A DNA stretch of 64,000 nt from an uncultured Bulleidia sp. (lineage in GTDB: Bacteria > Bacillota_I > Bacilli_A > Erysipelotrichales > Erysipelotrichaceae). Numbering within the stretch: the first letter of the stretch is position 1; the number at the start of each line of letters is the position of its first letter. The position numbers and the translations under genes were made by a program. This document shows, one piece after another, positions 44,239 through 53,471 of the stretch. Under the pieces are notes generated by a model, which saw only the letters and a program-made list of their open reading frames with translations, did not search any database and was not told the DNA's origin. The DNA lies in NCBI GenBank assembly GCA_934725105.1, contig CAKVBD010000006.1, forward strand, positions 10,321 to 74,320, written 5' to 3'.

Positions 44239-45244
44239 TGATTCCTCCTAACTGATACAGTGACTGATACAATACTAGATTCAAATCGTTGTATCGATTA
44301 CATGCATCTTTTTCTTCTAATGCGATTCTTAAAATATCGCAACACATCTTCTTTTTTCCAAAAGAATTCTTTACTACATTCTGATACCAGAGTGGACCAT
44401 CTATATTTTCTATAATGACATCATGTGCATATAGCATCAATAAGTCATAGAAACTAGACAAGATCAAAAGATTTTCTTTCTTGGAAGTATTTGCATCTTT
44501 TGCTTTACTAGACCAGTTTACTTCCCAGTCAACACTGATTTCTTTTCTCTTCATGCCTTCGCAATTCAGAAATTGCTTCAACATACCACAGACATGTTCA
44601 AATAATACTGTATTTTTTTGACTGTCTATATCATACATATTCTTTAAATCAGACATATCTTTTACAATATGAGACATAAAATATGCATCATCTTCATTTA
44701 CACCTTCATGCATCAAATCATCAAAGTAATCTTTTGCACTTCTAGGCATAAATGGAAGTACAGTACATCTAGAGATAATCGTAGGTAACATACGATTTAC
44801 ATTGTCTGTCGTAAGAATCGCAGTTACACCACTTCCAGGTTCTTCTAAGAATTTCAACATGCTGTTTTGTGCAGAAATCGTTGCATTTTCTGCATTTTTG
44901 ATGATATAGACTCTTTGCCCATTTTCTTCTAATGCTGTCTTAGAAAACTTTTCCTGAATTCCATCGATCATTTCCTTGGAAATAGATTCCTCTTTTCCAT
45001 CCAAAATAATCATGTCGGCATATGTACCTTCTCTTACTCTTCTACAAGTATTACATTCTTCACATGCCAATCCTTTTTGTTTCTCACACAGAATACTTTG
45101 TGCAAGTAAAATAGCCGCCTCATACTTTGGTGTTCCATAAGGACCAGTAAAAAGATATGCACTTGATATACGATTTGTTTTACACGCATTATCCAGTGCA
45201 CGATAAACGATTGGTTGTTGTTTTTCTAACAACTCTTTAATCAT
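44222..45244 (-). CDS. holB: DNA polymerase III delta-prime subunit
   Basis: 340 residues. A clamp-loader AAA+ fold with a zinc ribbon (CEKQKGLACEECNTC near 52-66), LKFLEEPGSGVTAILTT and IISRCTVLPF (SRC motif). The P-loop place reads GPYGTPKYEA, which lacks the Lys-Ser/Thr pair, fitting a delta-prime subunit that does not bind ATP. It is a structural part of the clamp loader that opens the beta clamp. The ATG overlaps the tmk stop by eight bases. Confidence 0.93.
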   Translation of the reverse strand: MIKELLEKQQPIVYRALDNACKTNRISSAYLFTGPYGTPKYEAAILLAQSILCEKQKGLACEECNTCRRVREGTYADMIILDGKEESISKEMIDGIQEKFSKTALEENGQRVYIIKNAENATISAQNSMLKFLEEPGSGVTAILTTDNVNRMLPTIISRCTVLPFMPRSAKDYFDDLMHEGVNEDDAYFMSHIVKDMSDLKNMYDIDSQKNTVLFEHVCGMLKQFLNCEGMKRKEISVDWEVNWSSKAKDANTSKKENLLILSSFYDLLMLYAHDVIIENIDGPLWYQNVVKNSFGKKKMCCDILRIALEEKDACNRYNDLNLVLYQSLYQLGGINDTNK

Positions 45245-45866
45245 CTAATAGTCCTTTCATAATGGAATAGCACTCATTGATAACTTCTTCTAAGCTCTTA
45301 GAAGCATTCACAATGACCATTCTTTCTCTGTATTTTTCTACAACTGCTTCGTATCCGGCATGCACGAGATTATGGAAATCTTCACTTTCCTGATCCAAAC
45401 GATCTAAAGAAGCACGATTTGCATTAATACGATCCAATCCAGTTTTAGCATCAATATCTAAATAAATCGTCTTGTCTGGGAGTTTTCCTTCAATTGCGAA
45501 CATATTAATGGAATATACTTCATCAATGCCAATCTTTCTTCCATATCCTTGATATGCCAAAGAAGAATCCACAAAACGATCTGAAACGATAGTAATGCCT
45601 TCTTCTAAAGCTGGTAATACTTTTTCTACTAAATGCTGACGACGTGCAGCTGCATAAAGCAATGCTTCACATCTAGGATCCATTTCTGTATTCTTTGGAT
45701 CAAGAATGACATCACGAATCTGTTCAGCAATCTTAGAACCCCCTGGTTCTCTTGTGTATCTTACCTGATATCCTTCTTTTTGAAGTCTTTCAACAACAGC
45801 AGTAGACACTGTTGTTTTTCCACTTCCATCAGGTCCTTCAAATGTTATAAATAAACCTTTTTTCAT
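45237..45866 (-). CDS. tmk: Thymidylate kinase
   Basis: 209 residues, the standard length. FEGPDGSGKTT near residue 9 is the P-loop, YTREPGG the TMP-binding loop and SDRFVDSSLAYQG the DR motif. It phosphorylates dTMP to dTDP. The start is the ATG at 45866; more distal in-frame codons extend through a terminator and an extended -10 box (TGT then TATAAT at 45874-45879). The box ends 7 nt before the ATG with no ribosome site, so the mRNA should be leaderless. It heads the tmk-holB-ricT-rsmI operon. Confidence 0.95.
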   Translation of the reverse strand: MKKGLFITFEGPDGSGKTTVSTAVVERLQKEGYQVRYTREPGGSKIAEQIRDVILDPKNTEMDPRCEALLYAAARRQHLVEKVLPALEEGITIVSDRFVDSSLAYQGYGRKIGIDEVYSINMFAIEGKLPDKTIYLDIDAKTGLDRINANRASLDRLDQESEDFHNLVHAGYEAVVEKYRERMVIVNASKSLEEVINECYSIMKGLLDD

Positions 45867-45873
45867 GCATTTC

Positions 45874-45879
45874 ATTATA
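45874..45879 (-). promoter_or_regulatory. Extended -10 promoter of tmk
   Basis: TGT followed by TATAAT on the minus strand, 7 nt before the ATG at 45866. Confidence 0.55.
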
Positions 45880-45904
45880 ACACAACAACCATTCGCTTCC
45901 CTAT

Positions 45905-45940
45905 CAAAAGAAGACGGTACTTTTCCATACCATCTTCTCA
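45905..45940 (-). terminator. Terminator of the AAA/DUF4143 gene
   Basis: Minus strand: GAAGATGGTA and TACCGTCTTC pair with one G-T wobble, followed by TTTTG. Confidence 0.75.
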
Positions 45941-45961
45941 TTATTTAAAACTAAATAGATT

Positions 45962-47275
45962 TTATATAAACATCACATCATATATAGGTAAATAGAGAAT
46001 ATGATCTTTTTCATATACATTTGCATCATTTGATAAAATAATACCTTGATCAATTCTATACCCTTCCACTGCAAGCAGTTTAGTCATTGCTTTAAAAGAA
46101 AAGCTTTCTTTACCAGACTTCACTTCTATTGGAAGAACATTTAATTTTTCAAAATCATCTACTAGAAAATCCACTTCACCTATTTTTTTCCTATCGTAGT
46201 AATAATTCTTATATCCATGTGCGTATAATTCCTGTGCTACCACAGTTTCATACACTGCACCAAGGTTTACACCTGTACGTTGCTGTAAGATAGCATTCAC
46301 ATTATTTCTGTACAGTAAATATGTCAATAAACCAACGTCATTCATATATAGTTTTATCATTGATTTACTTGATGACTGAATTAACGGAAACTTTGGCTCA
46401 CTAATTGCCTTACAATCAATTGCGATTCCAGAGTTTAATAAGTATTCAAATTCTCCAGAGTAATTTTCTGCACGATCACCCTTTTTATTTTCTATTTTTG
46501 AATATTGAATTCTCTTGACCTTATTTTCTAAATTGGAAGGTAACATTTCATATATTTTTTTAATTTTCAATCTGTTTTTATCATCATATTTTGTGGCATC
46601 TTCGCAATAATAAGAATATATGTCTTTCTGTATATCTTTAATTTTCATAACATTTTTTTCATTTACATATGTTTGAACCGCATCAGGTAATCCTCCAACG
46701 TATAAATACGCAAGAAAATAATCCATGATTGTTTTATGCATACCTTCAGTTAATGATTTTCTTTTTTCATAGCATGTTCGCATGTATGAAATTGCTTCTT
46801 CTCCAACGCCATTCGCAATCAAGAATTCTTCAAAATCCATTGGAAACATTTGCTTTTCTATCACAGATCCCATTGGCGTTAGTCCTTCTTTATTCAGCTC
46901 AACTCCTAATAAAGATCCAGAAACTATATATCTAAAACGATTATCTTCTCTTAATTGTTTCAACAAAGATCTAAATTGTGGATATTCTTGTATCTCGTCA
47001 ATAAAGACTACAGTATCTTCCCTATTTCCCATCAAATCACCAAATGACATACTCATCTGAACATAGAATTCTTCCGGTGAACGAACGTCTTGATATGTTT
47101 TATTATTTCTCTTGTCTGAATCAAAATTTATTTCAATGTAATTTTTAAAGTATTCTTTGCATTTTTTTCTAATAATATAACTTTTTCCAATCTGTCGAGC
47201 TCCTTTAATACAAAGAACTTTTTGCTCATCAGATTTCAAATAATTCTCGATATAATCTTCTATTTTTCTATACAT
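45962..47275 (-). CDS. AAA ATPase with DUF4143 domain
   Basis: 437 residues. The N-terminal ATPase has GARQIGKSY near residue 26 (Walker A), FIDEIQEYP (Walker B) and SGSLLGVEL (sensor 1). The C-terminal DUF4143 region contains a nuclease-like EVDFLV and PIEVKSGK pair, typical of a PD-(D/E)XK fold. The family is widespread, often patchy between strains, and its function is unknown; a selfish or regulatory role has been suggested. AAAGGTGA sets the ATG at 47275. A 33-bp tandem repeat lies immediately upstream and may control it. Confidence 0.88.
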   Translation of the reverse strand: MYRKIEDYIENYLKSDEQKVLCIKGARQIGKSYIIRKKCKEYFKNYIEINFDSDKRNNKTYQDVRSPEEFYVQMSMSFGDLMGNREDTVVFIDEIQEYPQFRSLLKQLREDNRFRYIVSGSLLGVELNKEGLTPMGSVIEKQMFPMDFEEFLIANGVGEEAISYMRTCYEKRKSLTEGMHKTIMDYFLAYLYVGGLPDAVQTYVNEKNVMKIKDIQKDIYSYYCEDATKYDDKNRLKIKKIYEMLPSNLENKVKRIQYSKIENKKGDRAENYSGEFEYLLNSGIAIDCKAISEPKFPLIQSSSKSMIKLYMNDVGLLTYLLYRNNVNAILQQRTGVNLGAVYETVVAQELYAHGYKNYYYDRKKIGEVDFLVDDFEKLNVLPIEVKSGKESFSFKAMTKLLAVEGYRIDQGIILSNDANVYEKDHILYLPIYDVMFI

Positions 47276-47297
47276 ACATATCACCTTTTACATTATT

Positions 47298-47378
47298 CTA
47301 CACTTTTTCCAACTTTTTAGATATCAAAAACTACACTTTTTCCAACTTTTTAGATATCAAAAACTACACTTTTTCCAA
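47298..47378. repeat. 33-bp tandem repeat upstream of the AAA/DUF4143 gene
   Basis: Two identical 33-bp units (47298-47330 and 47331-47363) and a third partial copy. Each contains CACTTTTTCCAAC and AGATATC. On the minus strand each unit reads with TTGATATC and GTTGGAAAAAGTG, placed in the promoter of the ATPase gene. Confidence 0.85.
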
Positions 47379-47390
47379 AATAGTGAAAAA

Positions 47391-47422
47391 AAGCTATAGC
47401 AGAGATCATCCACTATAGCCTG
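47391..47422 (-). terminator. Terminator of the heptad-repeat protein gene
   Basis: Minus strand: GCTATAG and CTATAGC pair, followed by T7. Confidence 0.8.
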
Positions 47423-47431
47423 TTTCTTCAA

Positions 47432-49720
47432 TTATTCACTTGTTTTTGTACGGAAGACATAACGTGTAGTTACATCCATATCTGGATTATTACCAGCGTA
47501 TTCTTTGTACTGCATGTTCATAGACTTAATATCATCCATGATTTCTTTTAACATTTCAACTTCATCAACAGATAGATCAACCTTTTCTTTTAACTGATCC
47601 AATCCATCCTGTCTAAACTGTTTTTGACCATCAGCTAACTGTTGTGCACCATCGTTCAATGTAACGAATGCATCCTTGAGAGAATCAAGACCATCAGCCA
47701 TCTGGTTAAAGGAATCACTCTGGTTAGCTACTGTCTGTGTACCTGTCTGTAAAGATGCCATACCTTCATTGAGTGCTTCATTATTAGAAGCTAATTGAGA
47801 AGTTGCTGACTTCACTTTATCAATACCTGTCTTAGACTGTTCAGCAAGAGCCTGTACACCTGTATTGACTTGATCAATACCAGCAGAAATCTTTTGAGAA
47901 CCAGCAATCAATTGATCAAATCCAGCATCCATTGTACCTTTCATGTTAGCTAGAGCACCTAATTGACTTGTAGATCCAGAAAGCATTTCATTCATTCCTT
48001 CAAGTTTTTTTATTGCACCATCTACATCTGTACCAAGTCCTTGTAATGCACCTAAAGATGAATCAAGTGTTTTATTCATACCATTTAATGATTCTGCTGT
48101 CTGTTGTAACTGTTCTGGTAAACCAGCAGAATTACCACTTAATGCCTGTGCCTGTGCAGCTAAAGTTGCTCTTTGTGTTTCAAGCGTTGCTTTAGAAGCA
48201 TTTAAAGTTTCAGTTGCACCCGTGTTATCTTCTGGAACATTTTTAAGAGCTTCATCAATACTTTTGATAGAATTATCAATTGCATTAATCGATGCTTGTA
48301 ATGAATCCGCTGAGGATTTAACAAATGTAGTCATTACTGTCTTAAGTCCAGTTAATTTTTCTGTAGCTGTAGAAAGTGTACCTTTTAATCCATTTAATGT
48401 ATCTGCATCTCTTCCTAATGTTTCTTTCAAACCATTCAATGTTGAGATTGCTGTGTCTAACTGTGTCATCATTGTAGTTACATTTTCAGAAGATAATCCA
48501 GCATCTACCTGTTGTTTCATATTCTGTAGACCAGCAGTTAATGCAGCTGCACCACCTGTTAATGAAGATTCAGGTTTACCTTCTTCTGTTGGTGTTGTCA
48601 TACCAAGAGAAATCTGATTTGCTCCATCAGGAATTGCATATAATGCATTTACACCATCATTCAACTGACCAACACCATCTGTATATTGAGCTAATGCAGC
48701 CTTCAAGCGAAGAGCACCACTATTCAATGTCAATGCCCCGTTACTTAATGTACGAATATTTCCAGAAGAACTTGTTAATGGTTCAGATTCTGTAATTAAC
48801 TGTTGTGTACCATCTGCTAGTTTCTGAGAACCATCAACTAACTGATCATCCGCATCCATTAACTTTGTAATGCCATTTGTTAAGTCTTCAATGGAGTCAC
48901 CTTCATCAAGAATATCAGAAATATCTTCTTCATTAGACATACCCATCATAAGATTTAATTCATCACAATCCGTAACATCACATTCAATATTGATATCATC
49001 ACCAATACTCAACTGATCACTCACTTTAGAAAGGTCTGCAGATTCTAATGTATCCTTGAGTCCAGGAATAGCCGCAAATACAAGCATCTGTTTAGAACCA
49101 TCTGTAACGATCTTACCCTGATCACATGTTGCATTAGAGTAATGATCATTATTCAATGACAACATACCACCTGCAACATAGAATGGATGAATAATCACAT
49201 TCTTGCCATTGATTGTCTTTGTTTCAGAATTAACATTTGTTAAATGAATATTGATCTTTAAATGACCACTCTTGCCCTTTAATTCTTCCTGAGATAATTG
49301 CTGACCATCTAATTCATAAGTAATCTGCATTGTTACTGGAAGCTGTTCTGTAGAATTACCCTGATAGTAAATATCATTACTGTCACTATTCCAAGTATAT
49401 TCACCATTGTTATCTTCAGGTACTTCATCTGTCTTAACATTCTTTACATCTGTTAAGTTCAGTTTTTCTTTTAAGTTTTTAATACCTGCATCATTATGCA
49501 GCCATCCAGATACAACGATATCTGAAAGAGAACCATCTCCATTCAATACAGCGTAAACTGTTTCTGTCTTCTTTGTAGAAGAAGTTGTCTGCTTGTCGCT
49601 AGATTCATTTGTTTTAGAAGTATTTTCTTCAGCGTATACAGTAACAGGAATAGAAGCAGTTGCCATCACTGCACTCAGTGCAACGCTACCTGTAACTTTT
49701 AAAATATGTTTTAGATTCAT
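47432..49720 (-). CDS. Secreted heptad-repeat (YhgE/Pip-like) protein
   Basis: 762 residues. A signal peptide (about 1-30, cleaved near VYAEE) is followed by a beta-rich domain to about residue 285. A long helical region then carries repeated L-x-x-G and heptad patterns such as LVDGSQKLADGTQQL and LNDGVNAL, the 'XXXLXXG' family. It lacks the C-terminal membrane domain of full YhgE proteins. Its start overlaps the stop of the MMPL transporter gene, and the pair probably works together at the cell surface, perhaps as an adaptor spanning the wall. GAAAGGAAAG precedes the ATG. Confidence 0.85.
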   Translation of the reverse strand: MNLKHILKVTGSVALSAVMATASIPVTVYAEENTSKTNESSDKQTTSSTKKTETVYAVLNGDGSLSDIVVSGWLHNDAGIKNLKEKLNLTDVKNVKTDEVPEDNNGEYTWNSDSNDIYYQGNSTEQLPVTMQITYELDGQQLSQEELKGKSGHLKINIHLTNVNSETKTINGKNVIIHPFYVAGGMLSLNNDHYSNATCDQGKIVTDGSKQMLVFAAIPGLKDTLESADLSKVSDQLSIGDDINIECDVTDCDELNLMMGMSNEEDISDILDEGDSIEDLTNGITKLMDADDQLVDGSQKLADGTQQLITESEPLTSSSGNIRTLSNGALTLNSGALRLKAALAQYTDGVGQLNDGVNALYAIPDGANQISLGMTTPTEEGKPESSLTGGAAALTAGLQNMKQQVDAGLSSENVTTMMTQLDTAISTLNGLKETLGRDADTLNGLKGTLSTATEKLTGLKTVMTTFVKSSADSLQASINAIDNSIKSIDEALKNVPEDNTGATETLNASKATLETQRATLAAQAQALSGNSAGLPEQLQQTAESLNGMNKTLDSSLGALQGLGTDVDGAIKKLEGMNEMLSGSTSQLGALANMKGTMDAGFDQLIAGSQKISAGIDQVNTGVQALAEQSKTGIDKVKSATSQLASNNEALNEGMASLQTGTQTVANQSDSFNQMADGLDSLKDAFVTLNDGAQQLADGQKQFRQDGLDQLKEKVDLSVDEVEMLKEIMDDIKSMNMQYKEYAGNNPDMDVTTRYVFRTKTSE

Positions 49721-51792
49721 AATTCAACTTTCCTTTCTTTTGGCCAGCCTTTTGTTGTCTTTTCAATAAATTTATGGAAGAAGATCAACAAGGATGGCAA
49801 TACAAACAAGATACTAATGACTGAGATCAATGCACCACGTGCAAGCAATACAACAAGACTCTTGATCAAATCCATCTTTGCGAAGAATGAAACACCAATA
49901 CATGCCGCAAAGAATGAGAAACCACTTGTCATAATAGAAATACTTGAACGCTTTGTCGCAATACGTGCTGCTTCTTTTAGATCTTTTCCAGCTTCTAGCT
50001 CTTCTCTAAATCGTGTTGTTAATAAAATTGCGTAGTCAACCGTTGCACCTAATTGGATTGTTCCAATAACCATACTTGCGATAAATGGCAATGTTGTCTT
50101 TGTGAAGAATGGAATACCCATGTTAATGGAAATCGCAAATTCAATTGTTAATACAAGAATGACTGGTAACGCAAATGATTTAAATGTTAATGCAACAATC
50201 AAGAAGATCAATGCTACGGACAATACATTTACAAATGCAAAGTCAACATTTGTTGTATTAATTAAGTCACGTGTCATGCTTCCTTCCCCACCAATTAATG
50301 CATTTGGATCATATTTATGAATAATTTCATCCATCTGATCTAACTGCTTGTTGAGTTCTGTTGTTGCTGATTTATAATCACTGTTTACCACAAGAAGTTT
50401 GTGATCATCACTTTGACATACTTCTTTGACAATAGATGGCTTGAAGGAATCTGGAATACCAGGTCCCACAAATTCTTCGTAACTGATAATGTTATGAATA
50501 CCATCGAGATCCTTGATTTCATTTGACATTTCTTGAATCTGGGATGTTGTTAAAGAATCATCTACGATCACAAAGTGTGTGGTTGTCATATCAAATTTAT
50601 CTTTCAACTGATTCGTTCCGATAATACTTGCGAAGTCTTCAGGCATACCAGAAATTAAATCGTAGTATTGACTTGTATGAGACTGTGCATAAATAAACGG
50701 AATGAATACTAAGATAAATACAATTAAGATTTTCTTGTAATGCTTTGTTACAAATAATGGCTGATGCTTTAATTCATGAATGATTGTCTTATGTGTATAT
50801 TTCTCAATTGGCTTATCAAAGAACATCAATAAGCTTGGCAAGATAAATATCGTAGACAATACACCAAATACAACACCCTTTGCCATGACGATACCGATAT
50901 CTCTACCTAATGTCAGCTGCATAACACATAGAGCTACGAAACCAGCAATTGTTGTAACAGATGAAGAAGTAATTGATGTAAATGTTGCCTGAATTGCTTT
51001 TGCCATTGCTTCTTCATTATCTAAATGTTTCTTTTCTTCTACATATCTATGTAATAGGAAGATGGAATAGTCCAGCGTAACCGCAAGCTGTAATACGACT
51101 GCCAACGCCTTTGTAATGTAACTGATCTGTCCTAAGAAGATGTTTGTTCCAAAGTTATATACGATTGGGAAGACCATTCCAAGCATGAATACAACAGGCG
51201 CAACTGTACTTTCTAGCCCTAAGAACAATACAACCATACATAAGATAACTGCGATACCCGCATAGATTGGCGTATCATGTTCTGTCTGGTCTTTTGTATC
51301 TTCTGAGATTGCGGAAATACCGCCAAGGTAGCAATCTTCACTGGATAACTTTTTAATTTCAGAAATTGCATTCATTGTTCTAGTAGATGATGTTGGTTCT
51401 TCGAATGTAACAATCATCATTGTACTATCACCAGAATAAAGCATTTTTTGAATGTTATCTGGAATTGCTTCCTTTGGAATTGTGATGTCCATGACATCAT
51501 CTCTCCAAATACATTTTTCAACACCATCGATCTTGTTGATTTTTTCTTTGATCTCTGCTGCTTCGTGCTCGGTTTTGTTATTCAAGACGAGGAAATCTAC
51601 ACTGGAAAGGTTAAATTCATCTCCAAGTATATCCTGCGCTTTCATTGATTCCGAACTGGCTGGTAAATATGACAATAGGTCATAATTTATGTCTGTCTTC
51701 AAATATCCGTATACACTTGGAATCAACAATAGTATTGCGACTACCAAGATAACATTACGGAATTTAACGATCCATTTTGACAGTTTTTCCAT
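49717..51792 (-). CDS. MMPL/RND family transporter
   Basis: 691 residues with twelve membrane helices in two six-helix halves, each with a large outer loop after the first helix. The proton-relay segments read LAVTLDYSIFLLHRY near 235 and GATVDYAILLTTRF near 580, with the conserved Asp-Tyr pair in both. Members export lipids or hydrophobic compounds using the proton gradient. It is first of a two-gene operon with the heptad-repeat protein, under a strong promoter overlapped by an inverted repeat likely bound by the divergent TetR protein. Confidence 0.9.
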   Translation of the reverse strand: MEKLSKWIVKFRNVILVVAILLLIPSVYGYLKTDINYDLLSYLPASSESMKAQDILGDEFNLSSVDFLVLNNKTEHEAAEIKEKINKIDGVEKCIWRDDVMDITIPKEAIPDNIQKMLYSGDSTMMIVTFEEPTSSTRTMNAISEIKKLSSEDCYLGGISAISEDTKDQTEHDTPIYAGIAVILCMVVLFLGLESTVAPVVFMLGMVFPIVYNFGTNIFLGQISYITKALAVVLQLAVTLDYSIFLLHRYVEEKKHLDNEEAMAKAIQATFTSITSSSVTTIAGFVALCVMQLTLGRDIGIVMAKGVVFGVLSTIFILPSLLMFFDKPIEKYTHKTIIHELKHQPLFVTKHYKKILIVFILVFIPFIYAQSHTSQYYDLISGMPEDFASIIGTNQLKDKFDMTTTHFVIVDDSLTTSQIQEMSNEIKDLDGIHNIISYEEFVGPGIPDSFKPSIVKEVCQSDDHKLLVVNSDYKSATTELNKQLDQMDEIIHKYDPNALIGGEGSMTRDLINTTNVDFAFVNVLSVALIFLIVALTFKSFALPVILVLTIEFAISINMGIPFFTKTTLPFIASMVIGTIQLGATVDYAILLTTRFREELEAGKDLKEAARIATKRSSISIMTSGFSFFAACIGVSFFAKMDLIKSLVVLLARGALISVISILFVLPSLLIFFHKFIEKTTKGWPKERKVEL

Positions 51793-51835
51793 ATGAATCC
51801 CACTTTTTTAATCCTTTCTTTTTACTACGCTGAAA

Positions 51836-51863
51836 AGTATATTGCAAAATGACCATAAGTCAA
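51836..51863 (-). promoter_or_regulatory. Promoter and operator of the MMPL operon
   Basis: Minus strand: TTGACT, 16 bp, TATACT. The inverted repeat TGAC-5 nt-GTCA (51850-51862) covers the -35 edge and is a candidate TetR operator. Confidence 0.65.
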
Positions 51864-51941
51864 TATTTTATGTGCTCTAATATATACAAATGGCTTAAAG
51901 TGTAAAAAAACTAGGCACGAAGTCATTTTTAGATGCAAATT

Positions 51942-51961
51942 TAGACGTTTGTGTCTATAAT
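51942..51961. promoter_or_regulatory. Promoter and operator of the TetR gene
   Basis: TAGAC and GTCTA (51942-51957) form an inverted repeat with a 6-nt spacer, overlapping the TATAAT box at 51956-51961. The box ends 6 nt before the ATG. Confidence 0.55.
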
Positions 51962-51967
51962 GAAAGC

Positions 51968-52585
51968 ATGAAAAGTAAAGTTCTCGAAAACAAAAAGAAA
52001 AAGAAAGAAAGCCTATTAAATTCAGCATTTGAGTTATTAACACAAAAAGATATCACTGAAGTATCTGTCAGTGATATTGTTAGTATGTCTAACCTTGCGA
52101 AAGGAACTTTCTATCTTTACTTTAAAGATAAATATCATATTCGAGATGTATTGATTCAACAGGAATCTGAACATCTATTTAAAGATGCTTTAGATGAACT
52201 CAATAAAAATGACATTCGAAACTTTGAAGATGCAATTATATTTGTCATCAATCATGTATTGATTGACTTAGAAAACAATCAAAGCATTCTTCGATTCATT
52301 CAAAGAAACTTATCGATTGGCGTATTCCAGACAACTTTGAAGAATGCCATTACTGAAGATACATTCTCTATCATCGATGACTTCACAAAGAGAGCTCTAG
52401 AAGCTGGTTACCATTATGATAATCCTCATACAATTCTATATATGATCATAGAATTAGCAGGAAGTACTTGTTACGATGCAATATTACACAATATTCCTCT
52501 GCCAATTGAAGAATATAAACCATATCTGTTCAATGCCATTCGTGCAATCCTGCACTCATCAAATACAGCAATGAAAGATGCCTAA
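51968..52585 (+). CDS. TetR/AcrR family regulator of the MMPL operon
   Basis: 205 residues. The N-terminal helix-turn-helix runs over about 15-60, with SVSDIVSMSNLAKGTFYLYF and KDKYHIRD as the recognition segment. The C-terminal ligand domain is of the TetR_C type with a hydrophobic core. It is divergent from the MMPL/heptad operon, and matching GAC...GTC inverted repeats lie over both promoters, so it probably represses both and is released by an exported compound. The mRNA is predicted to be leaderless. Its stop codon marks the left border of the lar island. Confidence 0.88.
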   Translation: MKSKVLENKKKKKESLLNSAFELLTQKDITEVSVSDIVSMSNLAKGTFYLYFKDKYHIRDVLIQQESEHLFKDALDELNKNDIRNFEDAIIFVINHVLIDLENNQSILRFIQRNLSIGVFQTTLKNAITEDTFSIIDDFTKRALEAGYHYDNPHTILYMIIELAGSTCYDAILHNIPLPIEEYKPYLFNAIRAILHSSNTAMKDA

Positions 52586-52586
52586 A

Positions 52587-52833
52587 AAAAGGGGCTGTAA
52601 CAGTTGAAACAGCTCAAAAAAGAGGAAAAACTCTTAAATTGGAGAATTTCCTCTTTTTTAGTGTGGATAAGTTAAAACTTCAAAAAAGTTTTCCACTGAA
52701 TATGTGAAATTATGCTTATTTATGCTGAAATATTAACTTCGATGTAAATGATACTATAATATATTTATGGAAAATAAAAATGCTGAACGAGTTTTAGGCC
52801 AACCAGATCAGCACACATATTATAATGCTGTTC
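52587..52833 (+). repeat. 248-bp direct repeat, left copy
   Basis: The repeat contains the terminal inverted repeat, a strong hairpin, a second hairpin, a promoter (TTAACT, 16 bp, TATAAT at 52755-52760) and the first 22 codons of a MATE-like reading frame. Beyond 52833 this copy continues into the MATE fragment. Confidence 0.85.
52616..52659. terminator. Bidirectional terminator in the left repeat copy
   Basis: AAAAAAGAGGAAA and TTTCCTCTTTTTT form a perfect 13-bp stem. The same hairpin is in the right copy at 57283-57327. It would end the tetR transcript. Confidence 0.85.
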
Positions 52834-53429
52834 TGCAGAAGTATGGTGGAGAACAGCTTGGAGATGTACTGGTAACAGTAAATACAATTGTTCAGTCATT
52901 TATGTTAGTGGTTACTATGCCGCTTGGTGGTATCAGTTCCGGAACACAGTGTATTCTCAGCTATAACTATGGTGCCTATCAGATGGAACGTATCAAAGAA
53001 GGCATCCGTTACATTGCTAAAGTGTGCATTGGTTACTGTGTACTGATGTTTGCCATTGCATGGTTATTTGGAAAGTACTTTATTTTCCTGTTCAATAAAG
53101 ATGCTCAGCTTGTTGTACTGGCACAGAATGCTTTAAAACTAGTAACACTGTTTATTATTCCATTAGGTCTGCAGTATGAAATGGTAGATTCTATGACTGC
53201 TTTAGGTCAGGTAAACATTTCATTGCCACTTTCTTTCTTCAGAAAGGGTGTTTACTTTGTTGCACTGTTTCTGATCCCTGTATTCTTTTCCGTTCAGTAC
53301 ACGTTTGCGGCTGAATGTATTTCAGACATGATTTCTCCAATTGTATCCTTTATTATAGTAAAGAAAAATCTTCCACTCATTTTTGAATGGCGTATGTCTA
53401 TGAAAAAAGAACAGAAAGTTACCAAATAG
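52767..53429 (+). pseudogene. MATE exporter C-terminal fragment
   Basis: 220 codons. After an unusual 28-residue leader (MENKNAERVLGQPDQ...), residues 30-210 match the C-terminal half of a MATE exporter: TVNTIVQSFMLVVTMPLGG, SYNYGA, LFNKDA, and four to five membrane helices. Complete MATE proteins have about 440-450 residues and twelve helices, so this lacks the first half. The frame is open from an ATG with a -10 box 6 nt upstream, so a short protein might still be made. Codon use (many CTG and CAG codons) differs from the neighbouring genes. It is probably non-functional as a transporter. Confidence 0.75.
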
Positions 53430-53471
53430 TTGGCAGAAAAATATATTCAAACAGATTTAATTTGTTGATAA

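Noticed and set aside
45867..45941. Longer N-terminus for thymidylate kinase
   Set aside because: The extension runs through the terminator of the previous gene and an extended -10 box. The family starts just before the P-loop.
47298..47378. CRISPR-like array
   Set aside because: The units are directly adjacent with no variable spacers, so they are a simple tandem repeat.
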